Below, in pieces: positions 1 through 7,674 of a DNA stretch of 64,000 nucleotides; positions within the stretch are counted from its first letter, which is position 1; the number at the start of each line of letters is the position of its first letter. Source of the DNA: Candidatus Poribacteria bacterium (lineage in GTDB: Bacteria > Poribacteria > WGA-4E > WGA-3G); NCBI GenBank assembly GCA_028821605.1, contig JAPPFM010000041.1, positions 62,001 to 126,000 of the forward strand, given 5' to 3'. The translations under genes and the position numbers were made by a program. The notes beneath the pieces are model-generated. The model was not told the origin of the DNA and did no database searches. It saw nothing but the letters and a program-made list of their open reading frames with translations.

Positions 1-329
1 ATACATCAGACCGCCTCGCCGCGTCTGTATTTGAGGAATTCCGCTGTAACGGTGATGGACGTTTCATCGCCGTTGAAGCCATTGCGCGGTTAATCCAAGA
101 GACACAAGCGCGTTGGATTCTGCTGTCCTACAGTTCCGGTGGTCGCGCAACTGCTGAGCAACTCAACGAAGTCATGCAAAATAACGGAAAACTCCTTGCC
201 GTCCTCGAACTTGATTACAAAAAGAACGTCATGGCGGGTATGAGATGGACAGACGAATGGATCAGTGACGCTGAAACGCCGAACCGTGAATTCCTCTTCT
301 TACTTGAAAAAACCAAAGTCACAGTTTAA
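1..329 (+). CDS. D12-class DNA adenine methyltransferase, C-terminal part
   Basis: The third reading frame is open from the window edge to TAA at 327-329, about 108 residues, so the N-terminal part with the SAM-binding and DPPY motifs lies outside the window. The visible part contains WILLSYSSGGRATAEQ, a DYKKNVM stretch and NREFLFLLEKTK near the end. These match the C-terminal region of the D12 class of N6-adenine DNA methyltransferases as I know it. The enzyme would methylate adenine in a short DNA target, either as a solitary methylase or as half of a type II restriction system; the partner cannot be seen. Its end overlaps the end of the convergent dehydrogenase gene by 11 bp. Confidence 0.7.
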   Translation, partial: TSDRLAASVFEEFRCNGDGRFIAVEAIARLIQETQARWILLSYSSGGRATAEQLNEVMQNNGKLLAVLELDYKKNVMAGMRWTDEWISDAETPNREFLFLLEKTKVTV

Positions 330-1326
330 GCGGTTGCGAGGTATCCTTGCAAAATGCCTTAACCTTCGGATGCTCCAAGACTTCTGGGTTCAGCATGTAT
401 GCCGGTGCACGCCCCTGAATCGCGTCTGTAACCTGCCCAATCGTCCGAAGATCCAATCGAATACCAGATTCAACAGTCATGCCAGCGTTGTGATTCGTAC
501 AGATGATGCGCGGATGGTCTTTGTGGATCGCCCGCGGTCCGTTAACCGGATCGTCCACGACATAATACCAGAGTCGGTTTTCGCTGACTGCTCGATTGGC
601 GGCTTCATCGTCAACGAGGTTCCCACGCGATGGGTTGATGAGGGACGCGTGCGGTTTCATGGCGCAGAATTCCTCATAGCCGACAACAGTATCCGCGCCC
701 GATAGGTGTAGCGAGACAGTATCACTCTCTTCAAAGAGTTCCAACGGTGTATCAACAGTCTCCGCACCGAATTCCGCTGCGACTTCAGCGATGTCCGGAC
801 GAACATCGTAAACCAGGAGTCGCCCTTGCTCACCGAGTAGCGGACGCGCACGCTGGGCAACCTCTTGCCCAATCCGACCAAATCCGTACAGACCGAGCGT
901 AGAATCCATTACTTCGTGTGTCTTAATAAGCCCGAAATTCCCGCTGTGGGAGGCTCTATTGAGCGTGTAGACCCGTTTCATAGTCGCGAACCACTGTGCA
1001 ATCGCATATTCAGCAACGGTCACCATGTGTTCAGGGGCAATCGTAACAATGACCCCGTATTCTGTTGCCAAGTCTACATTAACGGTTTCGTATCCGACAC
1101 CCCAACGCGCGATAATTCGGAGGGATTCCGCCGCTTGATAGAAACTTTCATGAAAGGGCACGCCGCTTGCGATCACACCAACAACACCATCAGCGTGTTC
1201 CCCAGTTAGTTCTCGGGGGTGAATGCTCAACTCACCCAGTTGCTGCAAATCTGCTAACGCTGCTCGGCGTTCCGCAGTATCAAACTCGGTATTTTCAAAA
1301 ACATGCGAGAGTAAAATTTTTTTCAT
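319..1326 (-). CDS. D-isomer-specific 2-hydroxyacid dehydrogenase
   Basis: A 335-residue NAD-dependent dehydrogenase of the phosphoglycerate/2-hydroxyacid dehydrogenase family, which interconverts 2-keto acids and D-2-hydroxy acids in the cytoplasm. The Rossmann motif GFGRIGQEVAQ lies near residue 150, the substrate-binding arginine is in NPSRGNLVDD, and the catalytic histidine region is TNHNAG. Length and motif order are normal for the family. It starts 12 nt after the PfkB kinase gene ends on the same strand, so the two are probably one operon for sugar-acid or keto-acid use. The exact substrate cannot be read from the sequence. Its last codons overlap the methyltransferase gene on the opposite strand. 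Confidence 0.85.
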   Translation of the reverse strand: MKKILLSHVFENTEFDTAERRAALADLQQLGELSIHPRELTGEHADGVVGVIASGVPFHESFYQAAESLRIIARWGVGYETVNVDLATEYGVIVTIAPEHMVTVAEYAIAQWFATMKRVYTLNRASHSGNFGLIKTHEVMDSTLGLYGFGRIGQEVAQRARPLLGEQGRLLVYDVRPDIAEVAAEFGAETVDTPLELFEESDTVSLHLSGADTVVGYEEFCAMKPHASLINPSRGNLVDDEAANRAVSENRLWYYVVDDPVNGPRAIHKDHPRIICTNHNAGMTVESGIRLDLRTIGQVTDAIQGRAPAYMLNPEVLEHPKVKAFCKDTSQPLKL

Positions 1327-1338
1327 AGGTTTATCCGT

Positions 1339-2382
1339 TTAACGGCTGATACGCACGCCCCCTGCCTGCATCGCTTTCTCTGCCTCTTCTACAGTTGCCC
1401 AATTAAAGTCACCGGGGAAAGTATGTGCCAAGGCGGAATACCCGCCTGCGAAATCGACGGCTTCCTGTGGCGATTTTCCGTTCAAGAGGCTATAGATGAG
1501 TCCCGACGAAAAACTATCACCACCACCCACTCGGTCTACGAGTTCCAAATCCTCATAGATACGGGACAGGTAGAACTCTTCACCATCAAACAGGAGCGTC
1601 CGCCAATCGTTCAACCAACCCGTTTTGGCATCACGCAACGTCGTACCGATCATTTCAACATTCGGGAAAGCTTCCTTGACACGCTCTGCAACTGCTTTGT
1701 AACTTTCAGGTTCAAGGCTGCTATATGCTTCAGTTGTTCCTTCCGCCGCGAAACCGAGGGACTTCTCAAAATCCTCTTCATTACCGATAAGAACGGAGAC
1801 ATGCTCTATCATCGGTCGATTAGCCGCTTGTGCTTCCTCAGCACTCCACAGTTTAGAGCGGAAGTTCAGATCGTAACTTGTTTTGACCCCTGCCGCGCGT
1901 GCCGCTTTGAGTGCTTCCGCCGAGACAGCCGCCGCGGACGCTGACAACGCGGGTGTAATTCCGCTGAGATGGAACCAGCGTGCACCGCTGAAAATAGATG
2001 CCCAATCGATCTCTCCGACCTGCACGTTGGAAATCGCAGAATAACCGCGGTCATAAGTAACACTACTTGCCCGCGGTCCCGCTCCCATTTCGAGGTGATA
2101 AAACCCGTTCCGCTCCAAGCCAACGCCGTCGAAATCCACCCAAACGATGTTCGACATATCCACGCCGAGTTCACGTCCTTTGTTGCGGATATAACGTCCT
2201 GACCAGTTATCCACGAGCCGTGATACCCATGCCGTCCGCAATCCGAGTTGTGCAGCGTTGACAGCGACGTTCATCTCTGCACCACCTGCTGTGATTGCCA
2301 ACGATGATACCTGTTCAAGCCGCATATACTCCGGAGCGGTGAGTCGGATCATCGCTTCCCCAAATGTGACTAAATCGTACAT
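1339..2382 (-). CDS. PfkB-family sugar kinase, 2-keto-3-deoxygluconate kinase-like
   Basis: A 347-residue ribokinase/PfkB kinase. The N-terminus reads VTFGEAMIRL, followed by the GGAEMNVAVNAAQLG substrate-binding signature, and near the C-terminus GGGDSFSSGLIYSLL supplies the anion hole and catalytic Asp of PfkB signature 2. This arrangement is typical of 2-keto-3-deoxygluconate kinases, which phosphorylate KDG to KDPG in sugar-acid breakdown, but other ketose kinases look similar. The ATG lies 3 nt after the stop of the small zinc-ribbon-like gene and is preceded by GGGAGA, so translation is probably coupled. The downstream dehydrogenase and the nearby enolase-superfamily gene support a sugar-acid role. 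Confidence 0.8.
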   Translation of the reverse strand: MYDLVTFGEAMIRLTAPEYMRLEQVSSLAITAGGAEMNVAVNAAQLGLRTAWVSRLVDNWSGRYIRNKGRELGVDMSNIVWVDFDGVGLERNGFYHLEMGAGPRASSVTYDRGYSAISNVQVGEIDWASIFSGARWFHLSGITPALSASAAAVSAEALKAARAAGVKTSYDLNFRSKLWSAEEAQAANRPMIEHVSVLIGNEEDFEKSLGFAAEGTTEAYSSLEPESYKAVAERVKEAFPNVEMIGTTLRDAKTGWLNDWRTLLFDGEEFYLSRIYEDLELVDRVGGGDSFSSGLIYSLLNGKSPQEAVDFAGGYSALAHTFPGDFNWATVEEAEKAMQAGGVRISR

Positions 2383-2385
2383 AGT

Positions 2386-2661
2386 TCATTCTCCCGTTTC
2401 GGTGTCTGTTTTGTTTCTGTTCTGGTATTCGTGATAGAGGTTTTCAATACACTGTCTGCAGAAACAGTAAACTCTACCGTATCCGCCGATCTCTTTTTCA
2501 AGCAATTCGCTCATCATAAATTCGTTTTGGCAGACCGCGCAGACTTCTAAAAGATCTTCCGGTTCAGTCGTTTCTTCTGCGCTGGATTTCCGCCGAGACA
2601 TAAAGTGCAAGATTAACCAAACGGCGATAGGTGTAAGAATTACAAAAATAGCGAATAGCAT
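2386..2661 (-). CDS. Small membrane protein with a cysteine-rich zinc-ribbon-like tail
   Basis: A 91-residue protein of no recognised family. One transmembrane helix occupies about residues 2-20, followed by a basic RRK stop-transfer. The soluble part has a CAVC pair and a second cluster, YCFCRQC, spaced like a treble-clef or zinc-ribbon metal site. It is the first gene of the minus-strand run with the PfkB kinase and the dehydrogenase, 3 nt before the kinase start. It may be a small membrane-anchored metal-binding or scaffold protein; that is inference. Confidence 0.6.
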   Translation of the reverse strand: MLFAIFVILTPIAVWLILHFMSRRKSSAEETTEPEDLLEVCAVCQNEFMMSELLEKEIGGYGRVYCFCRQCIENLYHEYQNRNKTDTETGE

Positions 2662-2807
2662 TTCAGGTTTTCCTCATAACGATATACAGCAACGAATGTT
2701 CCTACTACTATAGCGGATAATTGGGAAGATGTCAACGGAAATTCGTTTGATTCATCAACGGCTTCTGTGCTAAAATACGGGTGTGAACACTTCAGACAAA
2801 TTAACTT

Positions 2808-2865
2808 TCTTGTAGGAGGGAACTCCGATTCCCGACTCTTGTAAGAGGGAACTCTGATTTCCCAC
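2808..2865. repeat. Two tandem 29-bp palindromic units
   Basis: Positions 2808-2836 and 2837-2865 are two tandem copies, differing at a few bases, of a unit containing GAGGGAACTC and ending in CCCAC/CCCGAC. They resemble the GTAGGAGCGATCTCC-type palindromes found elsewhere in the window but with a different core. They sit just upstream of the enolase-superfamily gene. Confidence 0.6.
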
Positions 2866-2904
2866 TCTCTACTGTAAGATAATAACGGAGCACTCTATCT
2901 GTAT

Positions 2905-4035
2905 ATGCGTAAAATAGCACACGTAGACGTTTATCCCACTGCTGTTGGGATGAAAGACATCTTTAATATCGGGACGGGATTTGTCGGAGATGCCAGTTCC
3001 GCAGGCGATCACGTCTTCGTTAAAATTACAACGGACGATGGCTACGTCGGTTGGGGGGAACAGCGCGCACTCCCTTCATGGAGTTACGAGACGACCGAAT
3101 CCATCACGACCACCATTCGACATTACATTGCACCGCTACTACTCGGACGCAATCCTTTGGATCTCAATCAGATCCATCACGCCATCTATGACGCATTGAA
3201 ACCCGCTGTCAGCAACGGACACCCGTTTGCGAAAGCTGCTGTAGACATCGCTTTACATGACCTCAATGGATGTATCCTTGATGTACCGGTACATGCCCTC
3301 TTCGGTGGCAAACGGCACGATGCCCTTCCCCTCTGCTATGCCTTGAGCATTGATACACCCGAAATAATGGGGTTGAAAGCGAAGGCTTTGTCACCCTGTT
3401 CCTGTTTCAAAGTGAAGGTCGCTGGTGTTCCAGCGGAGGATGAAGAACGCTTACGCGCAGTGCACGAAGCGATGCCAGATGCCAAACTCTGGATCGATGC
3501 CAATCAGTCCTATACGCCATCGAATGCCCTTGAATTGCTAAAGCGAGTTTCGGATATTCGTGAGATTTACTGCATGGAGCAGCCCGTGGCGAGTCAAGAT
3601 TGGTTCGGCATGAAGCGGGTGTGTGAGGACGCACCGATTCCAATCGCCATTGACGAGGGATGCTTCACCTACTTTGACTTGGCGAAAATTGCGCGTTTGG
3701 AATGTGCAGATGCTGTTGTGTTGAAAGTGTGTAAATCTGGTGGGTTAGCGGAATGCCTCAAGAGTGTTCACGTTGCCGAAGCCAATGGGCTTGAACTCCT
3801 CGGCAGCGGTTTGACAGAAGCCGGGATCGGTTTCATCGCGAGTGTCCATCTGTTTTCAACTTTGGATTTGGTTCTCCCCGCTGAACTCAACGCACCTGCT
3901 TTTCTGGCAACTATGGCGGTGAGCGGTGTCGAAATCCACGATCATATTGTCACGGTGCCGGAGGGTCCAGGGCTCGGCGTTACACCTGATGAAGACTACA
4001 TCAACGAGAATCTGCTTGATGTTGAGGGTTCTTGA
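2905..4035 (+). CDS. Enolase-superfamily enzyme (mandelate racemase/muconate lactonizing type)
   Basis: A 376-residue enzyme. Members abstract a proton next to a carboxylate with Mg2+ help, giving racemisation, dehydration or cycloisomerisation. Visible catalytic elements are the FKVKV K-x-K motif, the metal ligands in WIDANQSY, MEQPV and AIDEGC, and a C-terminal-barrel lysine in VLKVCKSGG. This fits the muconate-cycloisomerase/dipeptide-epimerase branch better than the His-Asp mandelate racemase branch. The N-terminal capping domain covers about residues 1-125. The gene lies divergent from the PfkB operon, and its 3' end overlaps the convergent MFS gene by 35 bp. The ribosome site before the ATG is weak. 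Confidence 0.82.
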   Translation: MRKIAHVDVYPTAVGMKDIFNIGTGFVGDASSAGDHVFVKITTDDGYVGWGEQRALPSWSYETTESITTTIRHYIAPLLLGRNPLDLNQIHHAIYDALKPAVSNGHPFAKAAVDIALHDLNGCILDVPVHALFGGKRHDALPLCYALSIDTPEIMGLKAKALSPCSCFKVKVAGVPAEDEERLRAVHEAMPDAKLWIDANQSYTPSNALELLKRVSDIREIYCMEQPVASQDWFGMKRVCEDAPIPIAIDEGCFTYFDLAKIARLECADAVVLKVCKSGGLAECLKSVHVAEANGLELLGSGLTEAGIGFIASVHLFSTLDLVLPAELNAPAFLATMAVSGVEIHDHIVTVPEGPGLGVTPDEDYINENLLDVEGS

Positions 4036-5206
4036 GCAGAATAAGAATCTCTATGAGAATCGCGATTCCAATCGCTACTGCACAGAGCAGATAAGGACTC
4101 TGCGTACCCAATGATGAATCTGCGGAGATACCGCCAAGGAACGGACCTAACAGAATTCCAACACCTAATATTGCTTCGTGCCATCCACTCTTATTCCCCT
4201 TATCCGCATGTCGGTCCAGTCCATAGTAGAGGCTACTGAAGTAAGTAAACGCTACAGATACACCGATAACCGCAAAAGCGAAACCCCAGAGAATCGTGTG
4301 CTGTACCAACCCTATACTGAGGAAACTCAAAATTGCCAGCAATTGAATAATCAGTAGCGGGCTAAAACGATAATGCCACCGCGTTGAGTAACCGGTCCCA
4401 AGGATGACGAACGCCAGTGTTTGAACACCACCGAGTATCAGCATCAAATTTCCGTATATTGCCGGACGTATTCCCATCTCTAATGTGAGTTTTGGGGCGA
4501 GTTGGCGGAGCACACCGAGCGCGAACCATGAGACAAAATTCGCACAACGTGCCAGATGGAGATACGTCATCCGAACAGGTAGAGATGGATACAGTATCTC
4601 AGGTGATTCCGAGTCCGATTCATCTGTGTGGTCAGTTATATTTGATGGGTCGGATTTGGAAATACGAGAAGCCCAAATTGTTACTAAGGTGAGTATGGCG
4701 AAAATACCAGCGAGGTAGAAAGGTCTAAACGGGTTTGCGTCGTCGTACAGATAACTTGAGAACGCCGGACCTAAGGTCATGCCGATGCTCCAGAAGAGGT
4801 TGAAGAGCATAATCCGGTGGATTAATTCACCTTCGCCTTCTTGTTCAGCGAGCCATGCCTCGTAAGCGGGAAAGAAGAGTGCCATACTGATGCCGATTCC
4901 CGGAAAAACACTCATCAGATGTTCGCTATTTCGGCATAGGGCAAGGGCAATGCTGACGACACTAAGTAGCAGACACGCGGCGTAAAGAATATACCGACGC
5001 TCAATCCGATCTGAGAGTTTACCAAGTGGGATAGCGAGCAGCGCGAAAAACCCTGTGCTAACTGCCATCAACACGCCAAGAAACGTTGTCGAAAGCCCTA
5101 AATAACTGGTATAAAAAGAGGTATTTGTTAGGACATTGCTAAAGGCAAAGTCAATCAATAGGACGGGTAGATAAACGGTGAGTAGTTGGATCGGTTTTAG
5201 GCGCAT
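4001..5206 (-). CDS. Major facilitator superfamily transporter
   Basis: A 401-residue, very hydrophobic protein with roughly twelve predicted membrane segments in two halves joined by a charged loop rich in Asp, Glu and Ser (SKSDPSNITDHTDESDSES). The loop between helices 2 and 3 reads GKLSDRIERR, the classic MFS motif A. It would be an inner-membrane secondary carrier; the substrate cannot be told. It is convergent with the enolase-superfamily gene, sharing 35 bp at the 3' ends, and its start lies directly beside a dispersed 34-bp repeat. Efflux of a drug-like compound and uptake of a sugar acid are both possible. Confidence 0.8.
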   Translation of the reverse strand: MRLKPIQLLTVYLPVLLIDFAFSNVLTNTSFYTSYLGLSTTFLGVLMAVSTGFFALLAIPLGKLSDRIERRYILYAACLLLSVVSIALALCRNSEHLMSVFPGIGISMALFFPAYEAWLAEQEGEGELIHRIMLFNLFWSIGMTLGPAFSSYLYDDANPFRPFYLAGIFAILTLVTIWASRISKSDPSNITDHTDESDSESPEILYPSLPVRMTYLHLARCANFVSWFALGVLRQLAPKLTLEMGIRPAIYGNLMLILGGVQTLAFVILGTGYSTRWHYRFSPLLIIQLLAILSFLSIGLVQHTILWGFAFAVIGVSVAFTYFSSLYYGLDRHADKGNKSGWHEAILGVGILLGPFLGGISADSSLGTQSPYLLCAVAIGIAILIEILILLKNPQHQADSR

Positions 5207-5361
5207 TAAAGCATCGGGGTTGAAAACCCCTCCTACGTTAGGTCAGGGAACAAACCCGCCCACCGCCGCTGGCGAGGATTGTATCCTCGCCCCTGTGTTG
5301 GTGTATAAATAATTACGGACTTTGCTATAAAGCATCGGGGTTGAAAACCCCTCCTACGTTA
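5207..5361. repeat. Pair of perfect 34-bp direct repeats with internal palindrome
   Basis: The stretches 5207-5240 and 5328-5361 are identical over 34 bp and each holds the palindrome GGGGTTGAAAACCCC. Between them is a second stem-forming element, GGCGAGG..TATCCTCGCC, at about 5270-5291. The distal copy contains the stop codon of the sulfite-oxidase-family gene (TTA at 5359-5361 on the plus strand). These look like mobile or formerly mobile REP-type units. Confidence 0.75.
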
Positions 5362-6348
5362 TGGCATCACAATCGCTGCGTCGATCATGTGATAGCCTGT
5401 CGCGCCAACCGGTTCCACTTCAATTCCGATTTCGTCTTGCGTTACACCACTGTTGCCGGTGGCTCTCGCGTAAATCTCAACAGGTTCTGCCTTTTCAGGT
5501 ACCTGCCACTCCCATTTCCAGAGCACCCACGCAAGCGGGGTATCCTTTGCCCAAATTTCTGCCTCTTCCCATGTCTGTCCGTAGTCGATGCTGACTTCTA
5601 CTTTCTTAATGCCACCGTGGTTGTCCGCATCAAACGCCGCACCGCTCACTGTGTAAACCTTGCCGCCTGGAATTTCCTCACCTTCATTCGGTGTGCCTAT
5701 CATTGTGGCGAGTTTCACGTTCGCGATTGGATCCCAACCCCGTTTTTCCCAATAACTTTCATGTTCCTTCGCCAATTGGATGTTGATGATCCATTTTGGA
5801 TTCTTCGTGCCGTAATGGCCCGGGTTAAGCAATCGGACAGGAAAGCCGTGTTCAGTTGGGAGTGGTTCACCGTTCATCTCATAAGCGAGGAGCGTCTCTT
5901 CCCGCATCGCCTTTTCCAACGGAATCGCTGTGTGATAGCCATCTGCGCAGCGGAAAACGACCACTTTGGCTTCAGGTTTCGGATCGACTTTTTCAAGCAG
6001 CTCGCGCAGCCGAACGCCTTTCCACACCGCGTTGCTCATCTGTTCCGTGCCGATCGGGTCGCCGATACACTTCAGCGTTCGCATCGCCGTGACGGACTCC
6101 ATCGCAGTGATGTCTTCAAGTCGCAACGTGACAAGTTTTTCGGTGAGACCGGTGATCGGCAATCGCCATGTCGCTGCGTTAAGTTCAACAGGATCGCCGA
6201 TCTGTAGGATATAGAAGTCGGCATTCGGGGTTATCAGTGTGTGCGGCTTAAGTTGTGGCACTGCTGCCGCGTTTGCTTCCAATCGAAGGGGCAACACCAT
6301 TCCCGCTGCACTAATCGCGCTCAATTTTATGAACGTTCGTCTCTTCAT
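5359..6348 (-). CDS. Tat-exported sulfite oxidase-family molybdopterin protein
   Basis: The start chosen is the ATG whose product begins MKRRTFIKLSAISAAG, a twin-arginine signal (RRTFIK plus hydrophobic stretch), giving 329 residues; an in-frame upstream ATG at 6423 would bury the signal. The molybdenum-ligating cysteine is Cys94 in TLKCIGDPIG, and FPVRLLNPGHYGTKNPKWI matches the oxidoreductase molybdopterin-binding core. A C-terminal Mo-co dimerisation-like immunoglobulin fold (VYTVSGAAFD, VEVSIDYGQTW) follows. The cofactor is inserted before Tat export, and the enzyme would act in the periplasm on sulfite, methionine sulfoxide or another oxo-acceptor. No haem subunit is encoded beside it. 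The stop codon falls within a dispersed repeat. Confidence 0.82.
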   Translation of the reverse strand: MKRRTFIKLSAISAAGMVLPLRLEANAAAVPQLKPHTLITPNADFYILQIGDPVELNAATWRLPITGLTEKLVTLRLEDITAMESVTAMRTLKCIGDPIGTEQMSNAVWKGVRLRELLEKVDPKPEAKVVVFRCADGYHTAIPLEKAMREETLLAYEMNGEPLPTEHGFPVRLLNPGHYGTKNPKWIINIQLAKEHESYWEKRGWDPIANVKLATMIGTPNEGEEIPGGKVYTVSGAAFDADNHGGIKKVEVSIDYGQTWEEAEIWAKDTPLAWVLWKWEWQVPEKAEPVEIYARATGNSGVTQDEIGIEVEPVGATGYHMIDAAIVMP

Positions 6349-6489
6349 ATTTTTAATTTTCCTTGCGGTTCGGTCAGATGGGCTTGAGGTCTTCGTGTCC
6401 CTCTCCGTATATCCGCTTTCCACTTCGTTTCAAGCTGCGTGTGCTTTGAAAAGCGAGTTATAATATACCGCCTGCCTCTTTGCTGACTG

Positions 6490-6687
6490 CTATTTCTCCT
6501 TGCGTTTTTTTGTGCTGCGCATTCGCATCGTAATTTTTACAACACCTCTCACCATAATTACCGTCCCACCGCCCAGAAATAGAGGCAATCCCCATTTCCA
6601 ATGAAAGAAAAAGTAAGCGATAAAACTGACAGACATCAAAGCGATAAAGGTATTTAAAAGTGTTTTGTTTTCATACCATTTTTGCAT
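6490..6687 (-). CDS. Small two-helix membrane protein
   Basis: A 65-residue protein with two hydrophobic stretches (about residues 11-28 and 32-50) separated by a short turn, and a strongly basic tail RMRSTKKRKEK. No family is recognised. It lies between the sulfite-oxidase-family gene and the PD-(D/E)XK-like gene on the same strand, with 28 bp separating it from the latter. It could be a genuine small inner-membrane protein; support is its composition and its fit between neighbours. Confidence 0.45.
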   Translation of the reverse strand: MQKWYENKTLLNTFIALMSVSFIAYFFFHWKWGLPLFLGGGTVIMVRGVVKITMRMRSTKKRKEK

Positions 6688-6715
6688 CTGTTTATGTTGT
6701 CATTTGTGGTGTGAT

Positions 6716-7321
6716 CTATCGAACTTCAGGTAAACTGTCGCGCATCAGATATCCAATCGCACCGAACACCTTTTTTAGTTCGTTTATCGTAAGTGCCGTT
6801 TCGCTCAACGTAAATAGGTCGCCAGCCAATTTCCCGAATTGCCACAGCGTACCATCGGTTACGATCCCATAAACCCGTTTTAAGTTGTCATTGTTGATTT
6901 TTTGAACAGCAACCAACTCAGCGAGACACTGCCCCCATCCTATTACAAAGTCGTTACGTTTTGCCTCTACAACGATAAGAATAGGTATTCCGGGGACTGT
7001 TTTCCCTAACGGAGATTTTGTTGACACAAGATAGTCAGGGGTCCCACTCAACTCCGCGTCGTAAGAAATAGATTCGTGACTCCATAAGGAAAACCATTCC
7101 ACATAGTTTTTGTAAACATCTCTCAGAATCGGGTAAATTACATTTTCACAACGGGAGGCTTCTGATGAAAATATGTTGATGTGCCGTTGACTGAATTCAA
7201 ATTCCTCTAAAAACGCCTTGGAAGGTTCAAGGTTCTCGTACTGAATATAATCCGCTTCCGTATATTTAATGTCGAAAGCCTCCTGAACTTGCCTAATTGA
7301 TTTGAAGTCAGTAAATGCCAT
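6716..7321 (-). CDS. PD-(D/E)XK nuclease-like protein, HsdR N-terminal type
   Basis: A 201-residue protein starting MAFTDFKSIRQVQEAF. The central part has SGTPDYLVST, then PILIVVEAKRNDF and GWGQCLAELVA. This is the D...E-x-K pattern of the PD-(D/E)XK fold as found in the HsdR N-terminal nuclease domain. It has no helicase domain, so it is a stand-alone module. A minus-strand promoter (TTGACA, 17 bp, TAGCAT) sits at 7425-7453. Possible roles are a small nuclease in defence or a catalytically altered relative. It is not adjacent to the type I restriction genes further downstream. Confidence 0.6.
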   Translation of the reverse strand: MAFTDFKSIRQVQEAFDIKYTEADYIQYENLEPSKAFLEEFEFSQRHINIFSSEASRCENVIYPILRDVYKNYVEWFSLWSHESISYDAELSGTPDYLVSTKSPLGKTVPGIPILIVVEAKRNDFVIGWGQCLAELVAVQKINNDNLKRVYGIVTDGTLWQFGKLAGDLFTLSETALTINELKKVFGAIGYLMRDSLPEVR

Positions 7322-7674
7322 GTTGTCTCTCCTCAAGAATATAAAATCCCTTTCAGTTTCAGGTTGAAAAATCCGAAGCACGAGGGATCACATTAGAAGT
7401 TTGGCCTCACTCCTAACTCTAAAAATGCTATCATATATACTATCGAATGTCAACACAAAATGAAGCACAGCCAATCAGATTATACATAGAGTGAAGCCCG
7501 AAAACATGTGGACATTCCGATGGATAGCAGTACCAAAAATACACGCCCTCGCCAATGTATAGGTCATTGTGGGTTTGCTATAATTTTGTAGTTGCACGCC
7601 GTTTGAAAATCTGGTATGCTGACTGTAATTTACACCTCAACAGAAGTATCTTTTTTAAAGGACCGGAACGCCTC
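7322..7674. promoter_or_regulatory. Divergent promoter region between nuclease-like gene and sulfatase
   Basis: The gap holds no gene I can support. On the minus strand TTGACA (plus coordinates 7448-7453) and TAGCAT (7425-7430) with 17 bp spacing would drive the nuclease-like gene. On the plus strand an extended -10, TGCTATAAT, at 7576-7584 could drive the sulfatase. The ORF can be read upstream to 7555, but an ATG there would lie ahead of the -10. Confidence 0.5.
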
